Source: Paramecium pentaurelia (lineage: Eukaryota; Ciliophora; Oligohymenophorea; Peniculida; Parameciidae). Taken from it: a stretch of 64,000 nucleotides of DNA. Within the stretch, counting starts at the first letter, position 1. Each line of letters starts with the position of its first letter. The position numbers and the translations under genes are program-made. Where the stretch lies: contig CAJJDO010000002.1 in NCBI GenBank assembly GCA_905183005.1, forward strand, positions 348,656 through 412,655, read 5' to 3'. A model generated the notes under the pieces. It worked only from the letters and a program-made list of their open reading frames with translations. It searched no databases and was not told the DNA's origin. This document shows, one piece after another, positions 37,859 through 50,122 of this stretch.

Positions 37859-38046
37859 TTGTTTTTGTGTATTTAATATTGATTTATAGAGATAAGATAT
37901 TGGTTGGTTTTGAATTATGATAATTCATCATTACAGTATATTAATTTCAAATTTGGATGATTCATTATGTAATAACATATTTCGTCATTTTAATAAAATC
38001 ATTTATTTATTTTATATTTATATGATGATATAATATAACAGATGTT

Positions 38047-38907
38047 TCATATTTAGGTTGGTAATGTATCTTAATTATGGATTCTTTAAATTTTAAGTAT
38101 AATAATCTCTAATATTGTATCAATAACTATAAGAACAATAAATGTTATTGTCCAGATGAAATCAATTTCAAATAATAAAAGAATGGAGATGTTTAAACTT
38201 AGAGATAGTATTAATTATATTATTTATATCCATTTTCTATTTGATTAAAAGAATCTAAATATTTAGAGAATAATTATATCGATGAGTCCAGAGATTGAGA
38301 AATGCAAATTTAATTAAAATAAACATCCAATTAAAGCTTGTGAAATTATAATTCTAATTAAAACTCTATAAATTATGTATGAATTTTGAGAATTCGATTT
38401 GTTATTCTAATTTTGTTATTTGATTTCTCCTAAAAATTTGATATCACATTGTCTAACAGAGTCAGGTATTTCTTATAATGAAGGATTTGTTTAAAGATTG
38501 TTAATATTTCTAGATTGTATAATTTGTTAACCTGACTATTTTCTTGTCAAAGTTGGAGTTTTTAATAAAGTCTTCATTGGTGAAACAATAATTAAACTAT
38601 TTCTATTTTAAGTACCAGCTTCTGGAATAGTTTAGATAGTTATCGTACCCTTTTTTGATAATGTTCTATGGAGACGCTGTGTATTTTAAAGTGTGAAGTC
38701 TGATGATTACCCTGAGTTTCTTGTAAGTCTTAATTGATAGTTATTGGTAGGAGTTGATTTCTTAAGGGTAAGGTTTGATTGTGTTGTAAATAAGTTTGAT
38801 TAGTTTATTTAGTTCAGTTAGTTAGTTTTGAAATGCATACGATAAAATAGATAGAGCAAGATAACAAATATAAAGGCTGCAAAAGATATATGGATGATGA
38901 AGTACAT
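38047..38907 (-). CDS. Hypothetical multi-pass membrane protein, 286 aa
   Basis: Single exon of 287 codons. An N-terminal hydrophobic helix right after the start (MYFIIHISFAAFIFVILL) is followed by about 130 residues of Ser/Thr/Asn-rich, probably cytosolic or lumenal sequence, and then three or four membrane helices in the last 120 residues (for example LIDIIILQIF and FIWTITFIVLIVI). A single Cys lies before the second membrane block (RQCDIKFLG). No family is recognised. It lies head-to-tail after an uncertain gene on the same strand. Confidence 0.65.
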
Positions 38908-38970
38908 AAATTATAATATATATAAATAAATATTCTTACTAGTAATCAACTACACATTAGATGATCTTAA

Positions 38971-40041
38971 TCATCTATATAAGGATTCATTAATTATTTT
39001 AATTGAAATGAAATATCTATAATTCAATCTATTCCTAGGGAGTAATTCTTCATGCCTGAATATTCCATAGAATCCTTCAAAATAATACAGCTTGGATATC
39101 ACTTTGAAGTATATAGATTCCCCATCGAATTCCATCTTATTAACATTAAATACATATGATGAGTAGACATCATATAGAACAATTTTAGTACCAAAATATA
39201 ATACAAGTAATGGGTACTAGTATTGTATGTCTAATTATTCAAAATTATTAGTGTTTACTCTCTATCTCTTAAAAATACTTATTATTTTAAATAAAAAATT
39301 CCAAGTTAATTGTTATTTCTAAAGATATCTATATTCTAATATATTCATGAAACTTTATTATATCTCTATATATTTTATAAAATGTTTTTAATAACAACAC
39401 TAATCATATTTAGTGAAAAATATGTTTAATGAACAAAATTGATTATAGTAAGACTTTAGATATATATACTTAATTAATTCAGTAATATTTTAACTAATAA
39501 TAAAGGAGCATCTCATTTAGGACAGTTCTTTGTGGTAGATTAGCTTAAATTTTGCATTTTTATCATTTATCATTGAATTCAATATACTAAACTTTTAAAT
39601 TTAATTAGAGATAAATATTCTATGAAAAATGTTTCTAGGATTGACTCTTTTAATACTATTAAATTGTCATCTAGTATTAATTATGTTGATAATAGAATTG
39701 GAACATCCTTATTAGAGTACAAAATAAAAAGGTATGATAGATTAGGTAATTATGAATTCACCTTTCAATTATATAATTAATATGAATATCTATTTCTTAT
39801 GATTCTTATATGTTTAGTTTATAAGAGATACGAATATATTTCATTATTCAATATAGAAGATTATATTTCCATTAAAAATCCACTAATTCCCCTTTCTTAA
39901 ATTCTATATATCATATCAGTTTCTACTTTGTTTGAGTTGATATTATATGAGTTATAGACTTGTTTTTAATGTATTTGTATAGAGATTAAGCAATATTATA
40001 TATTTAATAATAATAATAAGTTAAATATATTTGATTGACAT
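38971..40041 (-). pseudogene. Uncertain multi-exon gene or pseudogene
   Basis: Protein-like frames cover this stretch but do not join cleanly. The 3' part (38971-39573) is a 200-codon open frame ending in aromatic-rich sequence (VLYFGTKIVLYDVYS, YFEGFYGIFRHEEL). Upstream, a 34-nt intron (minus strand, ending near 39672) joins IIPFYFVLQQG to DNLIVLKESILETFF, and a 44-nt gap would be needed to reach the 3' part. A possible start (MSIKYIQL) lies at 40041, but frames in between carry a TGA with no suitable intron. Either I have missed introns or the gene is decaying. No family is recognised. Confidence 0.35.
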
Positions 40042-40208
40042 TGTTAGATTTTTAACTCTCAATATGTTTATCGTTTTTCTTTAAAAATTCAAATAAAATG
40101 GCTATATTTTATACATAAATATTCGAAGATGACGCAGTATGTTTGTTATGAGGATACAACATTGAATATCCATTTCCAACGTCATATATTAATAGGAAAC
40201 CAAATAAT

Positions 40209-41716
40209 ATGAATAAGAAGATCTAAGTGTTTATGGAAAATTAATAAAATCTTTTTATATATCTAAAAGACAAGAAAAATATGAAAAATAGTCAGAAATT
40301 AAGTGGCAATCAAAAAATTTAACAATTATACAACTATGAGGAGATGATTGAATAGGAAGAGATTTCAAAATAACTAAAAGATCAGTTAATACTTATATTA
40401 AACACTTCAAATGAATAGATTTCTGTCAAGGATGCAGTTGATGCAATTAAATCTGAAAATATTCTAGAAACTCATAAAGCATTAATTTAATTGAGAAAGA
40501 CCTTGTCTGTATTATTGTTTCAATAATTTAATAAGAATTTTGATTAAGCACAAATATTTACTAATGAACTTGTACCACTCCTATTTTATTTAATCCAATT
40601 TGGAAGCACATACATTATAAAATTGGAAGCTACATGTTTAATTAATTGTATATATTAGAAATCATCTCCATTTTTGCAGGAGGAAAGAGTGATATTTCAA
40701 GAATAATCTTTGAAAATGGAATTGTTTAACTGGCTATGTCTATTTTGTAAAATGACAATTCTGAATTATCAATGTTGATTATGGTCATATTAGGCAAATT
40801 AGCTGGAGATTCAATATAATATAGAGATTGTATACTTCAATCCTGTAATTTGGATAGAATTATAATGAAAATGGAACTAAGATACGAAGCAACTTATGTC
40901 TGGTGTTTAGCTAATATGTGTATTGGAAGACCAAGTCCACAATTTAAAATAATAAGACCAGCCTTTAATATATTCATGAAAGTTATTATGTATGAACCTA
41001 CATAAACAAATATTAAGATGATGAACGATGCAATCTGGGCACTTGGATACATGTTAGATGGTGAACCAACTAGAATATCTATATTAATAGATCATGGAAT
41101 TATAAATAGATTGATAGAATTAATGCATCAATGCAACTTTGTTTCCATTTTAAGAATTTTTGAATGTATTTTTCAAGGAAATCAACAATAAATTCGTTAT
41201 TTATTAGAATGTGGATTCCTATCCCAAATTAGAAATATACTTGATCCAAAAAGTAGAGAAAAGAGTGGCAATATGTTATAAACATTTGCAGCAACAGAAA
41301 CCTTATTCAAAGTTTTATCTAATCAGAATTTCTTAATATCATTATTTAATTCTTTATAAGATGATAATTCAGAATTAAGAGGAGATGCATTAGAAATGAT
41401 TGGAAATGCAGTATAACATGGTACGAATGAAGATGTATATCAAATGGTTAAGAATAAATTAATCCAGAGTATTTTGGGAATGTTAGAGTTAGCATAAATT
41501 AAAGAATTACCATCTAATCATCTTAAAAAAGGATTAGAAATTCTAATTAAAATATTGCGAAAAGGTGAAATCAGATCAAAAGATAGGTAAAACAATTAGT
41601 ATTTTACAGTATTCATGTAGATCAATGGAAAAGATGTAATATAAAAGCTATTATCCTATAAATAGGATGACGTTGCGAAATATGCTTACATCTTTAAATA
41701 GGAATTCACCTTATGA
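40209..41716 (+). CDS. Importin-alpha-like armadillo-repeat protein, 494 aa
   Basis: One intron (40636-40658) gives 495 codons. The protein is a series of armadillo repeats of the importin alpha type: FAGGKSDISRIIFENG, SMLIMVILGKLAGDS, ATYVWCLANMC, DAIWALGYMLDGEP, RGDALEMIGNAVQHG. Importin alpha binds nuclear localisation signals in the ARM groove and importin beta through an N-terminal basic IBB domain. Here the N-terminus has only a modest Lys cluster (KDKKNMKNSQK) and the W/N ladder is incomplete, so this is a divergent member. The same frame is open upstream to an ATG at 40098 but is interrupted by a TGA at 40149, so the start at 40209 is preferred. Confidence 0.85.
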
Positions 41717-42582
41717 ATACATCAAAATTATAAAATATATCTTAATTTTCCTTTAATAATAATCACACCTTTTTTATACTGATTCCGTTAAAACTCTCTT
41801 TAATATAAACCATGTCTTAATTGTTTAAATGTTTATTTCTAAACTACCTTATCTAAATAGTTAAATATAAAGTAAAAGAAAATACATTACCCCTTCTCAA
41901 TCCTTAATTTTAATTGAAAAAAAAAAATTACATAATTTCTATATTCATTTAATAAACATCTAAGATTGTAATAAATTATATATTTAAAGAATCAATCATG
42001 AATATTAAATTAATAGACATCTTCATTATAAAATTATAATGTTGTCAATTCATACTCTTTTTATATTTCAAGTATTTATTTTAATATTATATTTCAAAAT
42101 CTTATATTCAACAGAATATTGATATAAATAGAAAACTATTGGATTTATCATATATATATATATATTTAACAAATTTGACAAATATAATTATCTGTCTTAA
42201 TTTTAATTATTATAATTGATTATTAAATCACTCAACATATTTAATATAATACCATATGTAGAGATCATTACATTAATTCAAAATTTGTTTGATTTACTAT
42301 TTAAATGATAACAATATTATTATTTATAACAAATTTTATTTTCAATAATGTTAGAATATTAATATTTCATAGACTATATTTTGATTCTACATCATTGATA
42401 ACTCTATTTTCTACTAATATTAATTATATTTAATGAATAAGAGAATTAAATGAAATTTAAACATTTAATACATCTACTTCATATAAATATATAAGCATTA
42501 TTAACTAATACCCATTAAATAAAATGTTTTTTTTTCTGATGTGAATCTAATTAAATAATTATTTTTTATATCTTATTTGATA
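41717..42582. other. AT-rich intergenic region, no gene seen
   Basis: About 870 bp without a protein-like frame on either strand, with a short AT dinucleotide run near 42152-42165. It contains the 3' flank of the importin gene and the upstream region of the PARP gene. Confidence 0.5.
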
Positions 42583-44538
42583 ATGCCCCCAAAAAAAGCA
42601 ACAAAGAAAAAAACACCATCTCCATCACCACCACCTGCCAAAAGGTCAACAAGATCAAAAAAAGAAGATAAAGTTGATGATAAGAAAAAGTACAAAGATA
42701 TTAAATTAATTATAGAGATGTAGTCACAAAAGTCACTAAAGATGTATCTAAATCAAAAGGAAAGGGAAAAGCTAAATAAAAGACTCCATCACCTTCACCT
42801 CCACCTAAAAAAGCCCCTACAAGAAAGGATTCAAAGAAAAGTAACAAAAAGTCACCATCACCCTAACCAAAAAAAGTAGTAAAGAAATCCCCTTCTCCAG
42901 CAAAAAAAGTGGTAAAGAAATCCCCTTCTCCAGCAAAAAAAGACGAAGAATAGAATCTAAAAAAGTTAGTATTTACAGGGAAAGCTCCTGTTGATGAATT
43001 TGTTTAAAATAGAGACAATTATATTGTGTATGAGGATGCTGCAAAAGTATATGACTGTATGATGAATTAAACTAATATAATTGGAAATAATAATAATAAT
43101 AAATTCTATGTTGTATAATTATTAAAGAGTAAATCATCAGGTATCTTATACAAAATATATTAATTAGATACATTTTTTGTATTTACTAGATGGGGAAGAG
43201 TTGGATAACCTGGTTAATAAGCATTACAAGTCTGTGGAGGTAGTCTTGATACTGCTAAATCTTCATATGAAAGTAAGGTTAGGGATAAGAGTGTAAAAGG
43301 AGATTATAGAATATTAGAAAAAGATTATAGTATTGATACAGATCCTAAGAATGCTGAAAAATTAGAGAAATTAAAAGAGTAGAGAGAAAAAGAAGCTTAT
43401 GAAAAGAGTAAGTTACATTAAAAGATAAAAGAATTAGTAAGGTTAATCTTTGATATGAAAATGATTAATAATTAAATGAAAGAGTAATATAAATAATATA
43501 TTATATTTTAGAATAGGTTATGATGCGAAGAAAATGCCATTAGGTAAATTAGCAGCTTCAACAATTAATAAAGGATTTGATGTATTAAAGAAAATCTCTG
43601 AAGAATTAAATAAGAAAACCCCAAATGTTACAACTTTATAAACATTAACAAGTGAATTTTATAGTTAAATTCCACATGATTTTGGAATGTAGAAAGCACC
43701 TTTGATTAATACATCTTAAATGGTTAAATAGAAATTAGAAATGTTGGAATCTATTTAATAAATTTAAGTAGCAACTAAAATATTAGAAGAATAAAAAGAT
43801 GATGATTCAAATGTTATTGATGAAAATTTCAAAAAACTTGGAATTAATATGTAATATTTAGAACCAACTGAAGAAAAAGTAAAAGTAATTAAAGAATTTG
43901 TTAAAAATACTCATTGTGACACACATAAAAATTATGATTTAGATGTACTTGACATCTTTGAATTATAAAAAGATTAAGATGATAATAGATTTAAAAAAGA
44001 TCTTGGAAATAGAATGCTTTTATGGCATGGATCAAGATTAACAAATTTTGTTGGTATTTTAAGTTAAGGATTAAGAATTGCTCCACCTGAAGCTCCAGTA
44101 ACTGGATATATGTTTGGAAAGGTAATTATATTATTTAATTTATTAAGGGTGTCTATTTTGCAGATATGGTTTCTAAATCAGCAAATTATTGTGCAGTTTC
44201 CAGAGAAAATAATACAGGATTGATTCTTTTATGTGATGTAGCATTAGGAAATACAAATGAAAAATTCTACTCAGATTACTATGCTAATAATTTACCACCT
44301 GGTAAACACAGTACTTGGGGTAGAGGTAAGACTATGCCACCACCTGCTTAAAATATTCCCTTCCCAGGTATGCCAGAAGTCTAAGTGCCTATAGGTAAAG
44401 GAGCTCCTTCAGGAGTTGCTAATGTAAATATAAATATTTTATAATTAGACCTCTTTGCTTTACAATGAATTTATTGTCTATGATGTTGCTTAAATTAGAT
44501 TAAAATATTTAATAAAAATGAAATGGAATTATAAATGA
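42583..44538 (+). CDS. Poly(ADP-ribose) polymerase (PARP1/2-like), 616 aa
   Basis: Introns 42690-42715, 43484-43511, 44122-44147 and 44424-44448 give 617 codons. Layout: a Lys/Pro/Ser-rich, probably DNA-binding N-tail with KSPSPAK repeats; a WGR domain (FVFTRWGRVGQPG); the helical regulatory domain (ELVRLIFDM ... KMPLGKL); and the ADP-ribosyltransferase domain with the H-Y-E triad intact: LLWHGS (His about 463), GVYFADMVSKSANY (Tyr), YNEFIVYD (Glu about 593). It uses NAD+ to build poly(ADP-ribose) on chromatin proteins in the DNA-damage response. There is no zinc finger or BRCT, so it is closer to PARP2/3 in plan. A 33-nt unit is tandemly duplicated at 42876-42941. Confidence 0.95.
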
Positions 44539-44838
44539 TGAATTTAATTCATTTAAATAAATATTAAAATTTGATATTAATTATTATTATTATCTTAATA
44601 TTATCATAAGATTATTAATACAATTTTACATTATTTTTTACATTAATTTAATATGAAAATATATTATATATATATATATATGATATTTTTTGATTACTAT
44701 AATAGTTTAAATGAATATGAATTGATAATTTAGAGTAATATAAGAAATTTGAGATTAAAAATATAGATTATTTTGAGTTCATAGGGTAAGATTAAAATAA
44801 TGAAAATAAATTAATAATGTTTATATATATTTTAAATA

Positions 44839-47800
44839 ATGAAAAACAAATGTATTCAAACAGACATCAGTTATTTTAGAAGAACAGATGAGTATTCATA
44901 AACAATAGATCATGATTTTGAATAAGCATTACAATTGTAAAACAATCCTAAATTGGTTTCAATAAAAGAATAATTTAAGTAATTGTAAGATATATACCCT
45001 TATGATATTCATTTAAATTATGAAAAAGAAGAGTCAATTCAATTTCAATTATAATTAAAGAGCTTTTTAGATGAATAATCTACATCTTAAATTGTTCTTT
45101 TAATAAAAGGTCCTATATTTTCAATTGATGTATTATTTAATTCAACATTCTTATAAGAAGAGAAATAAGAAATTCTAAATATAGTTTCTAGTTGTTAAAA
45201 TTCGAATCTATTGGAAACAATAATTTAATTAGAAACTAAATTAACTGAAATTGATAAAGAATTTATTAAAAGAAGAGCAGTAAATTAATACAAATTTGTT
45301 AATAATTATTAATAAGTGGAATAATATAGTGAACTTTAGATAACAAGAAGTATATCAAATGTATTTGGTAATATAAGTGAAGATATAGATATGAAGTAAT
45401 CTATTCTAGGTTTTGATTCATTTAAGGATCATTTAGTAGAAAAGTATGACAATTCAGAACCTCAATTTCATCCTGTTTCTACATCAAATCCAATTGAATA
45501 AATATCTTAATTATAAGCATGTAGTTTCTCTAGATTTTAATAAGATTTTTCTGAAATACAACTTATAGGAAGTGGAGGTTTTGGTAAAGTATTTAAATCT
45601 AGAAATAAATTTGATGGAAATTATTATGCATTAAAGAGAATTGTCTTAGATTATTCAAATAAAAAATTAACTGAAAAAACTAAAAATGAAGCTGTTTTAT
45701 TATCTAGAATACAACATCCTAATATTGTAAGATATTATCAAGCATGGACTGAAGAATATGTTAAAGATTAATATGAAAATATTGAAGATGATGAAGAATT
45801 TGTTGAAGATTCTGAAGAAGAATCTGAAGAAGATGAACCATAATAAATAAGAAAAGGTAGTAGTATAAGTTAAGAAGAATATTATGAAGAAGATATATAA
45901 TATGAATATTAAGATAATAATGATATGGATTTTTAAATTGAATGGGTAAATTGTGATTAATAAAATTAAGAGGAATCCATTCAAACACCTGAAATCAAAC
46001 CTCATTAACCAAAATAAAATAGTAATAAATAATTATTATATATTTAAATGGAATATTGTACAGGAGATACTTTAAAAAAAAAGATTGATGAACAAAATCT
46101 TACTTCAGAATAAAGAAAAAAGATCATTAGATAAATTTTAGATGCATTATATTATTTACATAGAAATAATATTATTCATAGAGATTTAAAACCTTAAAAC
46201 ATCTTTTTGGATGGAGATTTAAATGTCAAATTAGGTGATTTTGGTCTAGCTACAGAAATGAAATAGGAAATTAAATTCATTGATCATAAATTAATGAGAA
46301 ATTCAAGTACAATATAAACTAATCAAAATCAAAGATCAGGTTTAACTTCAGGAGTTGGTACTTTCTTATATTTGGCACCTGAATAAGAATAAAGTCAATA
46401 TGATTCAAAAGTTGATATTTATTCTTTAGGTATAATTCTATTTGAAATGTATTATCCATTTAAAACAGATATGGAAAGAATTAATTATATTACTTAATTA
46501 AGAGAATAATGTAAATTTCCAAAAGATTTTGATTAAAAAGTTGGTATGGTTGATAATGAAATTAGAGATAAGATAACTGCTTTAGTGAACAAAGATCCTT
46601 AAAAAAGACCTGCTACATAAAGTCTCCTTAATGAATACAAAGACAAAAGAGTTTAATAAGTAATTAGATCTATTGCTAATCCTAATTGTCCTGATTTTAA
46701 TGAATTAGTTTAAACACTTTTTGAATGTAAACAATTAAAATAATAAAATAATTTTTTTACTTCCTGTCTAGAGGAAGCTATTAGTTAAAGTCCTGAGACA
46801 TTTTTTAAAAATTTTTAATCTGGTATTATAGAATTATACACAAGAATTGAAAAGATATTTAAATTAAGAGGAGCATTTTAATTAAATTTTAATCCCCTTA
46901 TTCCTACATAAAATATATTGAAATTTTTATCTATTAGTGGTTAAATTGAAGAGTATGAAAATTGTCTTTATTAAAATTCAAGTTTTAGATACATAACTCA
47001 AGAAGGAGAATTAGTTTAATATTGTCAAAATCTAATTTAGCCAGTAATTTATTGGTTGAAATTACTTCCACTTAATAATTTTAAAAGATACACTTTAGGT
47101 GAAGTCTAACATTCTGATAGGCTTTAACTCTCGAAACATAATTGTGCATCATATGACATTATATTAGAACAAGATCCAGGACCATCAAAATTTATTGAAT
47201 TATTAAGTATATCTAGAGATGTGATAAATTAATTTCATAATCTGAATAATTTTGAATTGAAAATCAGTCATACATAATTTTTTGAATTAATTCTATTAGA
47301 ATTAGATTTCAATTCTTAAACTGTTATAAGAATGTTAAGACATTAAACTATTTTATAAAAAATTGCAAAACTTAATTCAACTATTAATGGAAGTTCATAA
47401 TTTAAAGATTAATAAAAAGAAATAATTTTAATATTAAGTGAAGAATTCAATTTTACTGATGATAAAGCTGAAAAGTTTCTAGCACTTATGACTTTAAAAA
47501 TACCATAGATCTATATAAATGAAACTCATCATTCATCAAAAACTAGTGAAAGTGGTAGAAAAACCTAAGAACCTAAACCAAAAAGAACATTGAGAGAATA
47601 GTTAAAGGGTTATTTTACTAAATAAGAATAAAAATTTTAAGAAATAATAAGTGAAATTGAAAAATTTGAAGAACTTGCAAAAGAAACATAAGTTTTATGT
47701 GATTTTAAAATAGTTTATGAAGTATTCTAAATGAATGAATTATGGTATTATTATTCTGGAATATGTTTTGAAGTATAATATATTTATATTTATTTTTTTA

Positions 47801-48522
47801 GTTTGTTGAGATTAGAAAAGAATAAACATATTTAAGTAAGAATATGTAGTATGAGATTATGCATTCAAGATCTGAACCTGTTACTAAAAACAAGTATATT
47901 ATTTTTTTTATTATATTAGTTGTCCGAAAAGACATCAGAAAGGTAATATTGATAGTTTTATTATTGGGGGAAATTACAGTCATTATATAAATAATAAAGA
48001 GAATGGGAAACATGCTTGTGGGATTTAAATATATATGGATTAATTCTATTATAGAAAATTTGTTAATCATTTGAACAACAATTTTAATGGTAGAGTATAA
48101 TAAACATTTGATATATTTAAATGGCCTGATTGTTTAACTAATTTTAAGAGTCTTACTTTGAGTGTATTAATTGTGGTTGAAAATTTATCAATGAAATAAG
48201 CTGTGAATTTAGCTGTTCGTTTTTGGAATTATAGAATAGCTGTAATAAAATATTATTATTATAATAGACAATGATTGTATGTAGTAAGAGTTTAAATAAT
48301 TCAGCATGGAGTTATAAGAAGAATGTAGAAATAAAATTGAGTTTAACTAAAAAATTGAATGAAGTTAAATGTATAATGAAGAAATATCGTGAAAAAAAAG
48401 AGGAAGAAGTTCCATATCAAGAGATCTTATAAAGGACTATAAGTTATTTAAAAGAATATGTAAAAAATGAAGGAGGTGAATATAAATATAGTAAAAGAGC
48501 ATAATCAAAATAAAAATAGTGA
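44839..48522 (+). CDS. GCN2-type eIF2-alpha kinase, about 1,200 aa
   Basis: Introns 47773-47801, 47894-47919 and 48242-48267 give 1,201 codons. An N-terminal RWD-like region (QLQDIYPYDI) is followed by a kinase domain: GSGGFGKVF at about residue 244, ALKRI, a Glu/Asp-rich insert of roughly 90 residues between the lobes as in eIF2alpha kinases, HRDLKPQN at about 447, DFGLA at about 467, and GVGTFLYLAPE. The C-terminal third resembles the histidyl-tRNA synthetase-like module (FRYITQEGELVQ, FIIGGNYSHYI), then a Lys-rich tail. GCN2 senses uncharged tRNA during amino-acid starvation and phosphorylates eIF2alpha. All kinase catalytic residues are present. Three closely spaced introns at the 3' end make the last exons less certain. 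Confidence 0.93.
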
Positions 48523-48614
48523 TTATTATTAACGACAATAATTTAATAAATACATTTGAATTTTTTGGTTATTATTTAATTTTTAATAAAAAATTTGAAA
48601 AAAGAAGATTGGCA

Positions 48615-49708
48615 ATGGTTTTTAAAATATTTAAGTCATTATTAGTCAAGAACAGGACCAAAGAATCAAGTGCTATTTGACGGAGAGAAGAGGAACTCAA
48701 TAAGAACTTATAATGGTATAAGTATTAATTTAGATAATAGATAATGTGAACAACAGACAAGGATTTAAAATAGGATGGGACATAGATTAAACAAGAAAGG
48801 AAGATTTAAAAATTGCAGGTAAAGTTGGTTAAGATTAAAGAAATAATAATGGTAATACATACCAAGGTAATCCTTATTAAGGTTAATAAGTATTAATTAA
48901 CAATATAAATAGGATGATGATTATATGAAGTAAATGTATTATCAAGAGATGAATAAAAAGTAAGAATAAGCTGGTATCTAACATAAATAACCAGAACAGT
49001 ATTATTAAGATTCTCTTGACCAATACAATAATGGAAAACCATATGGAAATTACAATCATAATAATTAAGACAATTATAATCATGATTATGAACACTAATA
49101 ACCATAATTATTGTAATAATCCAATAAATATGATCATTATCAATAACCAAATGATGATGAAGGTCTCTATTAAAAAGTATAACAGTTATTTTTATTATCT
49201 AAGTATAAATAAGGAAATAGTGGTAACAAATCATATTCAGCAAAACCACCAATTCCACAATACAATCCAATAACTGGAGTTGCTTATGCTAATCAAAATA
49301 CTTTAAATACAGATGTTACTAATAATTATCAAGGTGCTGCACATTAAAAAACTAATCCTTATGAATAATAATAATAAGATGATGCTCTCAGTTAATTTAG
49401 TTAATGTATTAGATACAATCATAAACAATAGTATAATAGCATAAAATTACATCTATTAAAAATAAGAGTTCTAATATTTTCAATGTAGATCTCCAAGAAA
49501 CTGAAAATATTAATGATACTCGATAGAATAGTAGAATTTTGAATAGAAAGAAGGAATTAGATGATGCATAATATAAAGGCTATGGTAAGTAACTATTGTA
49601 TCCATAGGACAATTTTATAAGAACCCTATTGAATAAGCTCCAACTTAATATAGAGAATAGAAATTTATTAACAGAAATAAGATTGATAATCACATATTTC
49701 CAAAATGA
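48615..49708 (+). CDS. Asn/Gln-rich low-complexity protein, 322 aa
   Basis: Five introns: 48618-48645 (directly after the ATG), 48716-48740, 48890-48912, 49406-49431 and 49585-49607, giving 323 codons. The N-terminus (MSRTGPKNQVLFDGEKR) is followed by a central region rich in Asn, Gln, Tyr and His (NYNHNNQDNYNHDYEH), then a less biased C-terminal part ending KIDNHIFPK. No catalytic domain is visible; such sequences behave as disordered or prion-like assemblies. The frame is coherent only with all introns removed, which supports the model; the first intron placement decides the start and is the weakest point. Confidence 0.7.
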
Positions 49709-49813
49709 TTATTTATAATTATATATATTAATATATTATAAATAATTATTACACGTATATTGCAATTATATAACTTAAATATTATTACATTGTAATTCAA
49801 TAATTAAAATAAA

Positions 49814-50060
49814 ATGAGTTAAGAAACTCTCAATGGAATCAATGGCATATTGTCTGATGTTTAAAGTTTTGGATAAGAAAGTTATAGATTCATTAGAAAA
49901 TGCACTAAACCAGATAAAAGAGGTATCCCTAATTTTGAATTTAGAATATATAAAAATTGCAACATCATGTGCTATTGGATTTGTAGTAATGGGAGCTGTT
50001 GGATACTTCATCAAATTGGTATTCATTCCAATAAACAATATTATTTTGAGTGCAAATTGA
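49814..50060 (+). CDS. SEC61 gamma subunit (SecE-like) of the ER translocon, 74 aa
   Basis: A 22-nt intron (49923-49944) joins an N-terminal amphipathic exon ending in the signature YRFIRKCTKPDKRE to the tail-anchor exon IKIATSCAIGFVVMGAVG followed by IPINNII, all hallmarks of SEC61 gamma. Length and single C-terminal membrane helix match the family. It clamps the two halves of the Sec61 alpha channel in the ER membrane. A standard-code reading misses the first exon entirely and picks an out-of-frame start. Confidence 0.96.
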
Positions 50061-50122
50061 AACAATTTTACATTATTAATATATATTATTAATATTTATT
50101 TAATGAACAAATTATAAAATAA

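Noticed and set aside
45700..46005. Minus-strand frames within the GCN2 kinase
   Set aside because: They are antisense of the acidic kinase insert (GAA/GAT-rich coding strand gives TTC/ATC repeats) and lack any supporting feature.
47798..48070. Minus-strand 90-codon frame
   Set aside because: It overlaps two GCN2 introns and the HisRS-like exons, whose spliced frame shows family motifs; antisense chance frame.
48883..49273. Hydrophobic frames on both strands over the N/Q-rich gene
   Set aside because: They arise from CAA/AAT/TAT-rich codons of the true frame read out of register or in antisense.
49833..50060. 75-codon protein starting MESMAYCLMF
   Set aside because: The first part is out of frame; SEC61 gamma starts at 49814 and the frame is restored by the 22-nt intron, giving the family signature CTKPDKR.
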